A DNA stretch of 64,000 bases. Source: Mytilus galloprovincialis (lineage: Eukaryota > Mollusca > Bivalvia > Mytilida > Mytilidae). Below the pieces are notes generated by a model. It ran no database searches. It was not told where the DNA came from and worked only from the letters and a program-made list of their open reading frames with translations. A program made the position numbers and the translations under genes. Below, one piece after another: positions 22,154 through 33,409 of the stretch. The number at the start of each line of letters is the position of its first letter. The stretch's first letter is position 1. Location of the stretch: NCBI RefSeq assembly GCF_965363235.1, contig NC_134845.1, positions 60,417,261-60,481,260 of the forward strand, read 5' to 3'.

Positions 22154-23990
22154 TGCAAGAGGGTCTTCAGTAGGTTTGATATGTATCAGAAGATAGATAT
22201 GATCAATGCGTATGGGACACAATATAGCTTAAAGCGCTTTACATGCATTATTCTACACAACATTTCTAGAAATATTTCCTGTTAGGGTATTCTAAATCTT
22301 ATAGTGGTCGGAACTTGAGAATTCTAGAGCTGGAGTTACTCTTGTATTATATTTCAGTAGAAGCCTAATTTTGTTTAAATTCAGTTTAATTATAGCTTAT
22401 TTATTTTGAAAGAATATACCGCATCTTTGGCCTTAAATTAATGATATATAAGAGATATAGCTTAATTTTTGCTCATAAGGCACTAGCTTTCGATGAATAT
22501 ACTAAGAATTGAGTAATATCTCAAATTCTTTAAAGTTTACACATAAAAAGAAACAGAAAGACAACAAGACCCGACAACTTTATCATCATGACGACAAACA
22601 ACATATGCTCGCCCTAATATTTAATTATGGATCTTTGTTATTTCAGTCCTTTGAGAGAGGTCATTCAACTTGTATCCTCATCAATAGATACATAGGTACA
22701 TTGTGTGACTCTTTTTTGTCGCGTCATGTATATTAAGAAGTAGTACTACAATTCTTTTTGATTTTCGCAGAATGAATGACGAAGCTTTTAAAAAGTAAGT
22801 TAAGGCGGTCGTCGGGTGTATTTAAACTTATCATCGAGGTCATTCAACTTACTTCTACATTCATAAATTCACACACACAATTGTGAATGTTATACATTTT
22901 TGCATTATCATAACATTGATGAAATACATGTCCTTAGTATTTGAACTCCCTTAAGGTTCAGTAATTGTGCAGTTCTTGTTGAAGGTTTTCATGGATCATC
23001 GCTTCCGGAATGTGGTTTATGTAAATAATTAAAACAAAAAGTATGCATTTCTTATTCATTCATCTGTAATACAAAGATCATGTTTTAACTGATATTGACC
23101 ATGCATTTCAATATATTTAACTTCAATCTTATATGTATCGTAAATTTTGTTTAGTTGAATTGCCGCTTTGAACTTAACCGTAATGAAATTTCTTGAACCA
23201 GGTTTCAGTCAATCGTTTAGTATAGCAACTATTTCTTCTTTTACATACCATTATTGTGATACATATTAAGTAATTTAAATAAAAGTAAACAAAATAATGT
23301 AACAATGCAATGTGTATATCGACTTTATACACAAAGATACACATATCCGTCTAATATGATGTATGTTATGTAAGAAACAGTAAAAATACATATTTTATGC
23401 ACCAGATACACATTTCGACAATTAATGTTTCCACAGTGATGTATTATTTCAAAGTCATAACCTATAGCTAAAATCAGACCTTTGAATGATGGAGATACAT
23501 TTCTTTATCTAAAAATTATTTCCAAAAACTGTCTAACATCAGATTTCAATATAAGAATATCAAGTGCAAGTACCTAAGTAACATCCGTTTTTTATGTGAG
23601 TACCTGGATATTGTGTACATTTACAGGTCGTTCAACTTATATATGTTTCTTCCGTCAATTTAAAGGTCGTTCACCTTATATGTAAATTTATAAAACAAAA
23701 ATTACCAGTGACGAAAATGTAATAAAGATCATATCATAATTACCAGAGAAATAACTGACTAGAAATCGACTAAAGATATAAACGTATACCGCTTTTTAAC
23801 AATGCCGAATTTGATTTTATCTTTATTTGTCAAACATGTACCTCCCTTTAACAGTGTTGTGATGATATCGAAAGGTTAGGAACAACTTATCTTAGGTAGC
23901 AAAGGTAAGTATATAAAAAGTTAACACCTATTGATAATTAAATTATCATTCAGAATGATAATGGAATGTTATATTAATACTATGCATAAC

Positions 23991-24734
23991 GTCATAATGA
24001 TAAAATAAATTAAGATGTTTTTAAATTATCTACACGCCTACGCAACCTTTAGTTACCCATCTTTACCATCATTTGTCATATACATAATTATGTTAATTTC
24101 GTTAATTATTGCAATAAACTTAACATAAAGAAAATAATTGAGCAACTGTCGCATAGACATGATAGTATAGTAAATGTACACATTTTGGGTCTCAGCAGAT
24201 ATTTAAACGTTAAGATGTAGGATGAATATAAAGCATATCGAGCAGAGAGGTCACTTTAATAGAAACAGATTTTAGAAAGGAAATCAAAGTATTAAGAATT
24301 ATAATTACATACTTCATAAAGAAATGCATTGATAATGTTATACTACAATAAACCGTTTTGGTGCTAATAAGTTTATGCACGGTGAATTCTTATAACATTT
24401 AAAAAACAAAAATCATTTATGTAGTTTCACATTCCATCAAGAGCCTATCATTTGATAAACAACAAATAATATAAGAGTCATCAACGATACAAATGTACCA
24501 GACTTTTAATGTTGTACACCAGGCGTAACTCACTAACATTCACACGAAATACATAGGGAGAGGGGACCTCTAATTAAAACAGTTTGAAATGCTAAATCAT
24601 GAAAATTTAAAAAAAAATTCAAATGGTCAATGCACATTATATTATAATTATTCAGAAAACTTTTACTATTTTGATTGTCAGGAATATACATCAGCTATAC
24701 GTGCGCTCAATGTTTTGTTCTAAATTGAATGAAT
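23991..24734. other. non-coding, AT-rich
   Basis: No gene and no repeat that I can match within the window. Confidence 0.4.
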
Positions 24735-24900
24735 ATAAGAAGATGTGGTATGAGTGCCAATGAGACAACTCTCCTTCCAAGTCATACTTTGTAAAAGCAA
24801 ACCATTATAGGTCAGAGACCGGTCCTTAAAACGGAGCCTAGACTCACACCGAGCATTAAGCTATAAAGAATCCCAAAAAATGATAGGTGACAGAAAAATA
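24735..24900 (+). repeat. 'GTGGTATGAGTGCCAATGAG' dispersed repeat
   Basis: It starts AAGAAGATGTGGTATGAGTG, runs through ATTATAGGTCAGAGACCGG and ends near AGCATTAAGCTATAAAGAAT. It corresponds to 4055-4205 with about the same block order. Confidence 0.65.
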
Positions 24901-25074
24901 ACTAACGGATTAGGATTCTAAATTTATTATTTACTTCTTAACTGTCATTAAACTATTTACAAGCTACACGTGTATCACAAACATAAGTTTGTTCATAAAG
25001 TATTTCTTCGATTCGGACATTTCAATCCCTGATTCAGCATTTATAAAAATTGTTCGCCATTTCTATTCCTGAAT

Positions 25075-25420
25075 TAACAATTTTGGCATGTTATTTCCAG
25101 TATTTGCATTTACAAAAATTGTGATTTTTAATTTTGTTTTGCGTGAATCAAAGATTTTCAAACTCTATTTGTGTTTCTTTTTTCAAACTGTGCATCTCAC
25201 AGCCGTATTCTACTGTTGCCTTTATTTTTTCACCCCTTATTTTATTGATTTTGCATTTACAGTGTATCATGAATCAAATTTATTCGTACAGTGTATGCCC
25301 ACTTGTTTTAATATGTCTTTTTGATTTGATTTACCCATTTCAATTGATATGTTATAGTGTCTCTTTCTATGTTGTAATGTTACACATTTGTTTCAGATAA
25401 GGGTGAAGGTTCGTTAAATC
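25075..25420 (+). repeat. repeat-derived stretch with 'CGTATTCTACTGTTGCCTTT'
   Basis: The block CACAGCCGTATTCTACTGTT near 25197 is the end block of the family at 14440-14760. The overlapping open frames 25088-25324 and 25134-25400 look hydrophobic only because the DNA is T-rich; I do not treat them as genes. Confidence 0.4.
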
Positions 25421-25559
25421 TGTTCTTTCATATGATATTGGTTTTTTAATAGCTTTTTTTTTAATTCATTTCACTATAATGCATATCTTCAGTAGTTTAC
25501 CAGAATGAAACTATTAAAAATAAAATCATTTATCAATTAGACAAGTTAATCATGAAAAT

Positions 25560-25660
25560 GAATAGTGCACTGAATTAAATAATATGCATAGGACTAGTGT
25601 ACTGAAAAAAATAGTATGCATAGAACTAGTGTACTGAATAAAATAGTATACATAGGACAA
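25560..25660 (+). repeat. three tandem copies of a 32-34-bp unit
   Basis: The unit reads roughly AGTGTACTGAANAAAATAGT followed by ATGCATAGGACT. The first copy is the most diverged (AGTGCACTGAATTAAATAA) and the last has ATACATAGGAC. It is a small minisatellite. Confidence 0.75.
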
Positions 25661-25789
25661 TTTCTTTTGAATAAGGGTACTGTAACAATTTTATAAAACA
25701 AATCGATCAAGGTCAAATTATACTTAAAGATTGGTTTAATTCACTCATAACATACAGAGAAACACACGAATAATAGCTACCAAAAGGTT

Positions 25790-25930
25790 TTAGGTTTAAA
25801 ATTTAATACGCCAGACGCGCGTTTTCTCCACACAAGACTAACCAGTGACGCTCTGATTAAAAAGTTCGAATACCAAAAAAAAAGTTACAAAGTTGAGGAG
25901 CATTGAGGACCAATGTTCTCATTTTAATGT
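25790..25930 (-). repeat. 'ACGAAACGCGCGTCTGGCG' family, reverse copy
   Basis: AATACGCCAGACGCGCGTTT and CTAACCAGTGACGCTCTGAT are the reverse complement of the core of the family at 10033-10655. AAAGTTGAGGAGCATTGAGG continues the match. Confidence 0.65.
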
Positions 25931-26145
25931 TATATTTAACATTGCTATACAAGCGGGAGGTTTGGCACGAATTAAAATGTCCTGTACAAAGTCAGGAATT
26001 TGACCATTGTTATATTATAGTTGGTTTCTGTGTGTGTGTGTTACATTTTGATGTTTTAACCCGTATTTGTTTTTGGTTTTTTTTTCTCAATCAATTTATA
26101 TATTACGAACAGCGGTATACTACTGTTGTCTTTATTTATCGATAT
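25915..26145 (+). repeat. second copy of the 14440-14760 repeat
   Basis: GCGGGAGGTTTGGCACGAAT, TCCTGTACAAAGTCAGGAAT and GAACAGCGGTATACTACTGT follow the same order as at 14440-14760. The open frame 25903-26178 runs across it and is not a gene. Confidence 0.65.
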
Positions 26146-26299
26146 TGTAACGAAGTCAATTTCCAAAATAATACATAATAAAGAAGAAGTAAAACTATAA
26201 CGAACACACAAAAAAATGGGCAATGGAAATAATTTTAAGAAACATGACATCAAATATGAAAAATACTCACATGACACTCTCTCTGTACCGACATCTTAT

Positions 26300-26600
26300 A
26301 AGTTTGGCAACAAAGTAATTTCTAAAACAAGAATGTATCCTCAGTACACGAATGCTCCACTCGCAAATTTTGCATTAAAATTAGAAAGATCATATCATAA
26401 GGAACATGTGTACTAAGTTTGAAGTCGATTGGACTTCAACTTCATCACAAACTACCTTGACCCAAAACTTTAACCTGAAACGGGACAGACGGACGAAGGA
26501 ACGGACGGACGGAAGAACGTACAGACGAACGGACCGACGAACGGGCGCACAGACCAGAAAACATAATGTCCCTCTACTATCGTAGGTGGGGCATAAAAAA
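26300..26600 (-). repeat. 'GCCCCACC...GGGGCAT' repeat, reverse copy
   Basis: It ends with CTATCGTAGGTGGGGCATAA, preceded by an ACGGACGGACGGAAGAACG tract and AACTTTAACCTGAAACGGGA, the reverse complement of the copy at 13712-14025. The far end is diverged (TACACGAATGCTCCACTCG). Confidence 0.7.
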
Positions 26601-26834
26601 AGTTATGTTGTGTTGTTAACAGACATCGTAATTCAATCATTGGTATGGACCCTGATCAACCCATTCGTGCCATATGTGCCCTCGGTTAGAATTGTATGCT
26701 TTTCTTGGCATCTCGGGATTATACAAGAGCCTAACAAGGAAGGGAACATGTTATTATCTATAACTATATATAACAAATATATAAAACATGTGATATTTAT
26801 TTACATATACAGCAGTCTACATATAGCCTCATGA

Positions 26835-27910
26835 AATTGTATCATGTGTATATTTATCAAATATTACTGCAAACATTACCACAACTTTTTAGTTTCTGTT
26901 TAGATATTTACGTAATATTACCATAATACACATACTCTCTGCTTCGTTTAAAAGAACCAAATGGACGATAATTGTCAGGGCAATTAAATTTTAAAAGAAT
27001 AAAACTCTATTGTAGTTTAATACATAGCAGGTTTTTTTCATTTCTTCATTTATAACACTAAAAGTAATACAGGAAAAAAGTTATATCAAAATTTTAATTG
27101 ATATAACTAATGTGTTAAGTGCACATATTTATTTTTGAAACTTTATCATCTAAATATAGACATCTATTATTTAATCGATAAGTTTTTCAATGTGTGGAAG
27201 TTATTCAGTTCCTGGATTCAACGTCGGTAAGTAAAATATATTAACCGAAATTCCATATCCCATTGAAATGCAGATGATCTTTCATATTTTGAACGTTTAG
27301 CAATATTGAGAGTAATATGATTAAATTTGGTGTCGTGTGTATATATCATTTGACGAATAATGGTTGCTCAATACAGGACTAAATGCAAAAATCAAAATGT
27401 TACTACATCAAATGCCATATTGCCTGTTTAGCTATGATTTAAGAACTAATTTTGAATAAAAGTGTTTTTTTGGTTTTATTTTTGATTATAGATTACAATG
27501 ATAAGTTTTTTAAAGCTGGGTCATGTGATTCAGTTTTGTTGATAGTTACCGTAACGAGGATAATAAATAACTAGATCGAATTTAATTTAACACTGTGGTT
27601 ATTCTATCATGTTATTAGTGTGTAATGAAAATAGATGTTTACTATACCACGGTCCAATAAGACGTATTTTAAGACAATAATGGAGAGTGTCGATTTACGA
27701 AATTATTTAAGAAAGACGTTACTTTACTTTTTAAAGGCAAATTTTGATGTCAATCATTTACATTTTGTTTTCTTTTAAAGCCCATTTGTTTTATTGTTTT
27801 GAATATTCTAATGAGAACTCAGAAAACTATGCAAACACGAACATACAAATTTTGGATTTTTTTATATCATATTTGTTATTCGTTGATTGTTTTTTGTATA
27901 GTATGTTCTA
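26835..27910. other. non-coding, AT-rich
   Basis: No gene, RNA or matched repeat is visible. Confidence 0.4.
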
Positions 27911-28030
27911 GTGTTGTGCTGTTGTACCACTGTCCAAGGTGAGGGGAGGGATCGCAAAACATGTGTAACCCTGCCACCTTCTGTATGTGCCTGTCCCAAG
28001 TCAGGAGCCTGGAATTTAGTGTCTTTTTGT
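27911..28030 (+). repeat. diverged retroelement tail fragment
   Basis: GGGATCGCAAAACATGTGTA, CCTGCCACCTTCTGTATGTG and CTGTCCCAAGTCAGGAGCCT match the tail of the RT element near 3360-3420. Another diverged copy lies at 54805-54905. Confidence 0.55.
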
Positions 28031-28309
28031 TGCTGTGCGACGTGTTTGTTTTTCGTTCATTGTTTTGTACATAAATGATAATGAGGTTGGAACTTTGATG
28101 TAATTTAATTTAAGATGAAATAGTTTGTTTGTGCTGAAAAATAATGGTAGTTATGATGTTATATTATTGATTTACTTTATAAATAAGATAAAGCAAAGCT
28201 ATTATACTAAACAAACTTTTGTAAAACAATCTTTAAAATTAATCCTTTACATAAGAAGTATATGCTATATACGAAAACCTTGTTGAAACTAACTAAAAGG
28301 TTACTATTA

Positions 28310-28500
28310 TCACGGATGCCACATGTGGACATGCTTCTGCTTACTATCCCAAATCATCTGCTAATTATGGCTGGTTTGGTGTTGTCTGTAAATAGTTTTC
28401 TATGATGAGATTTATAATTTGTCATTTCGTCTTTTTTTTTTTTTTTTTGTCTTTCGAATTTCTGTCATGGCCGATTTGTCTTTCTCTTTGAGTTCACATA
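28310..28500 (+). repeat. diverged tail of the second RT element family
   Basis: ATGCCACATGTGGACATGCT, TGCTTACTATCCCAAATCAT and the GGCTGGTTTGGTGTTGTCTG stretch parallel the tail at 21926-22090. The RT part is not present. Confidence 0.5.
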
Positions 28501-28981
28501 TTCAATTCCACCTCTCTTTTACTCTACAATAAGTATCACATCCACAAACACGTGGTCAGTTATATAATTTGTCTTCAAACTTGTTACTGGAGGATTTCAT
28601 GTTATTTGTATCACTGAAACAAAAGTTATGAACTATTCAATTTGTAAGTTCTTACAATTCACGAAATATTCATAAAATCAAGAATATTAACAACATTAAA
28701 ATAGCGCATTTTTCAGAAATCGAGAACTTTTATAAGTACGTTATAACAAGATAAACTTTAAGAGCATTATAGGGTTGTACGTGACCAAGTCAGTGAGTAA
28801 ATGAAGTAAAATTATTACCTATCTGCCTATATTTGATTTTTAAAGTAGATTTGATCGATATTTACTTGCCCGAAAAGTAGATCCAGAGTTAGTGCTACCC
28901 CGTAATTTTTTACTGAACGGTCCGCATTAAATTTGTAGTACGCGTATGTTTCAGACTTATAAATAATATTATTCACTAGAA

Positions 28982-28984
<3 letters not shown>

Positions 28985-29030
<46 letters not shown>
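28985..29030. repeat. (TA)n microsatellite
   Basis: More than 20 TA dinucleotides in a row. It accounts for the repeating Tyr-Ile string in the minus-strand open frame 28827-29057, which is not a gene. A shorter (AT)n tract is at 29508-29535. Confidence 0.95.
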
Positions 29031-29031
<1 letters not shown>

Positions 29032-29763
29032 TGCCTATAAATAGCAGCACATGACATACAAATCTATGGGAGTGTGGATTAATCAGTACAGAGATTAATT
29101 CAATTACACAAATAAAATTATAGATTGCCTAACAATGTAATTTTAACACACTATTTAGTATGTAAATATAAGAATGTTTAAAATATTTACAAAATGATGC
29201 AAAAAAACGCAATATTTCGCTAGACCAACTAGCTTTATCAAGCGTGCATCTATCCAGGTGAAATCGGATGTAGATGATAAGAAACTTTTGCAGCTCAACG
29301 TCTGTGTTGCACTGAACTGCCTTCAAAATAAGAAAATTTTATATATATGTGATCTAAAAATAAACACGGCACTCAGGAAATTAAAGTGTTTTAAGCTCAT
29401 TCTATCATAAATTGATTGAAGTGTTCTACTTACAATCAGTACTTGTGCATGTTGTGTACGCAACTGGATATAAAGTGTCAAGAAGATATATATGTGTACA
29501 AGGTAAACGAAGATATATATATATATATATATATGAGTTTGATATAAATGATATAACCTATTTTCTTTAAAAGAACATATCCTGAGTTACAGCGTCTATT
29601 CAAATGTTTGTTTAATTTTCGGGTTATACGGAACATTTATAAGATGTTAACTGTTTGGTAAACTAAGTTCAGCGTTATGAATGCTTATCAAAATCATAGG
29701 AAACCTAGCACAGATGTTAACAGTATTTTATTAACGAATGATTTGTGCATGAGATCCAACATT

Positions 29764-29904
29764 AAGGTTCATGTGGACCCTATGGCTAAAATGGCCGTAT
29801 TTTCACCTCAAAATTTACTCTGAGTACAGGCAAACCTATGCATCTGGAAAAGTTTTAAGGCATAGCATGCCCTAGATGAATAGAATCTGGTCCACATGAA
29901 CCTT
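29764..29904. mobile_element. 141-bp element with 16-bp perfect terminal inverted repeats
   Basis: The left end AAGGTTCATGTGGACC is exactly complemented by GGTCCACATGAACCTT at the right. The interior is not palindromic, so this is a short MITE rather than a hairpin remnant. TTA/TAA bases border both ends. Confidence 0.8.
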
Positions 29905-30778
29905 AAATAACATTAAACCGTCGTAGCACATTTTTTTTTATAAGTAAAGAGGAATACGACGTGACCCAAACATAAATCTAATAATTGCAAACACATATGC
30001 ACGTATGTGTACTACAAGTATACTTGTAAATCGTTTTAGGTGTTTCATGATTATGTTTCCGATCACCAAATTACGGGTTCTGTTCTTGAAAGATCAGATA
30101 TAGCTAATTTATAAAAATATTTTACCTATTTTAAAAAAAAATAAACTTAGCTTAAGCAAACATTTTAGAAGCCTTTGCAAAAAGTAAGATTAAATGTTTT
30201 TGTTGAGAAAAAAGTTAGTATTTTATTCATACTCTGGGAATGTCTACACATGATAGATCATTGTTATGTAAAATCGGTGATTACATAAACTTGTATTTCT
30301 TTCAATTAAAAAGACCTATTTCTTGGCTACGTATATGCCTTCTCGATTAATTGCGATTCACAATTCGATCACAACACTTGCCATCGTTATTATTCGTTTT
30401 TCTCGGTTTACCGAATGACAATCGTGGGATATAGCTTTGTATTGTAGATGTCATATAATTTATTATTATAAAGATCATCCGAATAGAAAGTTATATGGAT
30501 GATTTCTAAGAAGAATTTTAATAAGCTTTAACAATAAGAACTAGTTTCAATATATATTTTCCAACTCAACTAGTTGGTTGACGATATAAAGAAAAATTTA
30601 GGCTGAACCAAAATTATCGAAAATTTCAAGTTTCAATTCAATCGAGCGCTGTCATCAAACTACTACTCTACATAGATGTCATCCGCATATTATTTATTTG
30701 TAATATTGAAAAGCAGTCACCCAACCAAACCAGACATGAAGTAGAACTATTATTAAGCTTTTTCTACATTGGAATTTG

Positions 30779-30803
30779 TTAAAAAAAAAAAAAAAAAAAA
30801 AGA
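30779..30803 (+). repeat. poly(A) run
   Basis: About 20 consecutive A, possibly the tail of a retroposed sequence. No clear element body is seen upstream. Confidence 0.5.
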
Positions 30804-30844
30804 CATTCTGATGACATATTTGTTTTAAAAACGCCTAGTTTATT

Positions 30845-31140
30845 TACAACCACATGGTCGATGCCTCTGCTGGTAGAGTTTTTATTCCCCGAGTGTTTCA
30901 CCAGCCCGGTAGTTAGCACTTCTGTGTTTTTTAATTGGTATGGTCATATTTATCAAGAATAGATTACCTTACATGAAGATGTATTGGGAAAACCTTTTAT
31001 GAATTTTTGGTCCATAATGCTTGAACCTCGTATTGTACTTTGTTGGCATTACTAACTGTTTTAAAATTCGAGCTACTGATGAGTCTTTTTAAGACGAAAC
31101 ACACGTCTGGCGCAAATACAAAATGTCATCCTGGTATCCA
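30845..31140 (+). repeat. 'ACGAAACGCGCGTCTGGCG' family copy
   Basis: It carries ATGGTCGATGCCTCTGCTGG, CACCAGCCCGGTAGTTAGCA, GAGCTACTGATGAGTC and GACGAAACACACGTCTGGCG in the order of the best copy at 38345-38690. Confidence 0.7.
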
Positions 31141-32134
31141 AGATGAGTTTATTTATAGAACATCAATAGTTCAAGGACGGGAAACTATCTCCTAGCTTTG
31201 TATGTGGATCTTGATTTGCCTTTGTTATACCTGCAGGCATTATATATAAATTAAAAAGGGGGACATAACAGAAAGTTTTTATTCTACCAATGACATCTAC
31301 CGTAAACCTATATATTAATCTTACATTTTTACATTTTTTATGGGAGAAGGATAAGGCTTATACATTTCTATATTAAGGTAGAATATTTTTTAGTTCTTTA
31401 TGAATGATTTGCCATAACAATTTATTTTATTGGCTGACCCTGTTGATCTGAACATTAATTGAATTTATCATATACTTAGCATTAATATGATAGCATTTGC
31501 ATATGTGTAATGAGCGGAAGTATACAAGCCATAGTTTCCCCCCCCCCCTCCTGGGAAGATAATCCATATCAGGGGGGATTTCGTGCACAAAACCCATTAC
31601 AGTGTCTCTCGTGCAAGTTACTTTCGGTTTTTCAAGTATCGTCTGTTTGTTTTTCCATTGTGACGTCAGATATTTTTCATGATGACGTCAACATTTACGG
31701 GAACTTTTGTTATGTCCAGTAATGCCGTACAAATAGCGATAAGGTGTATTGGGTCCAGTGGTAAATCTGTTTGTACAGAACCAGCTGTTATTGAATAACA
31801 TCTGTTAACATGGATAAATCAAATGATTTAGATTTTACAAATGATGATAGTTCAGTACTTGCTAACAAATGCCATTGACAATTATGAATCAGTTTATAGT
31901 ACAGCAAACATGGAGAAATAATGATTATAAAACTCTTCCAAATTTTCAATGTTTCAAAATGCCTCTATAGAAATGGTAGCATAAATAAATATGGAGGTAG
32001 TGATGCTATTGTTGGACAATTATAGTGTATTTGTTGGATTCATAATTTAACTTTCTTATAAATTTTTTGAATGTTTAAGATATTTTATTTGTTTATTTGC
32101 CGTACATAAAGCAATTGTCGAAAGTATATGATAA
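31141..32134. other. non-coding DNA, no gene seen
   Basis: It includes a C run (31540-31549) beside CCTCCTGGGAAG, and a TGACGTCA word near 31661-31690 (GTGACGTCAG and GATGACGTCA), which resembles a CRE. Nothing nearby suggests a promoter. Confidence 0.35.
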
Positions 32135-32256
32135 AGAGATTAATACATGGCCTTTTCATATCAGCCCGGGTATCATCCCTCGACCCATATCAGCACCTCG
32201 ACTACTTCTCGGGATGATACCCGGGCCGATATGGAAAAGGCAATGTATTAATCTCT
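32135..32256. repeat. near-perfect 45-bp-arm hairpin
   Basis: The left arm 32135-32179 (AGAGATTAATACATGGCCTT ... CCCGGGTATCATCCC) pairs with the right arm 32211-32256 (GGGATGATACCCGGG ... GTATTAATCTCT), with only a few mismatches or bulges. The loop is about 31 bases. It looks like a foldback MITE. The open frame at 32097-32294 is incidental. Confidence 0.85.
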
Positions 32257-33069
32257 ATGGATTGTTTTATGTACTAAGTATGCAGATAACATGATTTACT
32301 AGCGGGTGGATAGGTTTCTTTAACACTGCAAAAAATGGTGTATCATTATAATCCTTCCTAAACTAAAGTTTGATTGATTAACAAACCAGGAAACGTCTTA
32401 ATACCACATAGTATTTAATTAGGTATTATATTGAATCTGTAAAGTAAGATAACCTTTGTATCTAGTGTTAAGATGACTTAAACAGTAAATATTTGAAGCT
32501 TCATAAAAATCATATATAATACCTGTCATAATCAGATCATAGTGTTTCAAACCCTAATACATGTACATTGTTATAACAATACAATTAAAGGGATTGCAGT
32601 ATATGGCAGTGGACTATAGAAAATGTTTTTACCAATTCAGTTAAATGTAATGAGAAGACTAAATACATTTTAGAAAATGTTTATTAGATAGATATATCTG
32701 CAAATCACATACAAAATTTATCAAATATATATTTGGGTTAACAGGAAAGCAAGTAGTTGTGTTGTTATGTCTGAATTTTCCATGCGGTTTTCAATTTTAT
32801 TGGCTATGCAATAATCACTCAAAAGTTGGAGAACACAAAAGATTGTTTATCAAATGACAACTAAAAAAAATAACAACATGCTTTTTAAGAATTAATTATG
32901 TAATGAAAGTACTAGACTAATTACTTAGCTTAACCATCAACGCCAAATTGTGAAAGTTTTTATTATCATTAGACATCTTTTATAAATAAAAATACTGTTA
33001 AATCACGTTGCAGAATAAGTGCAACCCTACTCAATATGGCGACAGATTAATATGTAAAGACTATATAGA

Positions 33070-33330
33070 AAGATAACACTGGTTATGTTTGTTGACCCGT
33101 CTGTATGTCAGTCCGTCAGTCCTGTTCTTGTCATCACAAATCCTCTGAAACCGCACAACAGAGTTTCATGAAACTTTGTAGATGATAAAGACATACTATG
33201 TAGATATGTATATCGACAGAAAATTATGATTCAATTTTTTTCTAGGAGTTACGCCCCTTTTAACTTATTTGCCTTCATATACTGCTGCAACAGTTTGTCA
33301 TCACAACTTCTCTGAAACTGTATAATTATG
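33070..33330 (+). repeat. probable molluscan dispersed repeat
   Basis: It contains CGTCTGTATGTCAGTCCGTC, a GAAACTTTGTAGATGATAAA block and GGAGTTACGCCCCTTT. I recognise this pattern from mollusc DNA, but there is no second copy in the window to compare. Confidence 0.35.
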
Positions 33331-33409
33331 TAGTCGATCCCTCTGCTGATGGACCATTAATCTTCGAGGTTAGTATCAGCGCTCAGTATAGTCAATTCTT
33401 CGGTTCCAG

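Larger units (their letters stand above)
20925..23990 (+). repeat. segmental duplication, copy B
   Basis: This is the partner of 15440-19130, same orientation. The offset drifts from about 5490 near the start to 5982 near 22820, 5240 near 23095 and 4845 near 23785, because each copy has its own insertions: an RT element here, and an RT block plus MITE 1 in copy A. Divergence at single bases is visible throughout, so the event is not recent. Confidence 0.75.

Noticed and set aside
21859..22285. Overlapping hydrophobic frames (80 and 118 codons) suggesting a membrane protein
   Set aside because: They lie in the T-rich 3' tail of a truncated retroelement and run out of the insertion into the flank.
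28827..29057. Minus-strand frame with a Tyr-Ile repeat
   Set aside because: It is a translation of the (TA)n microsatellite.
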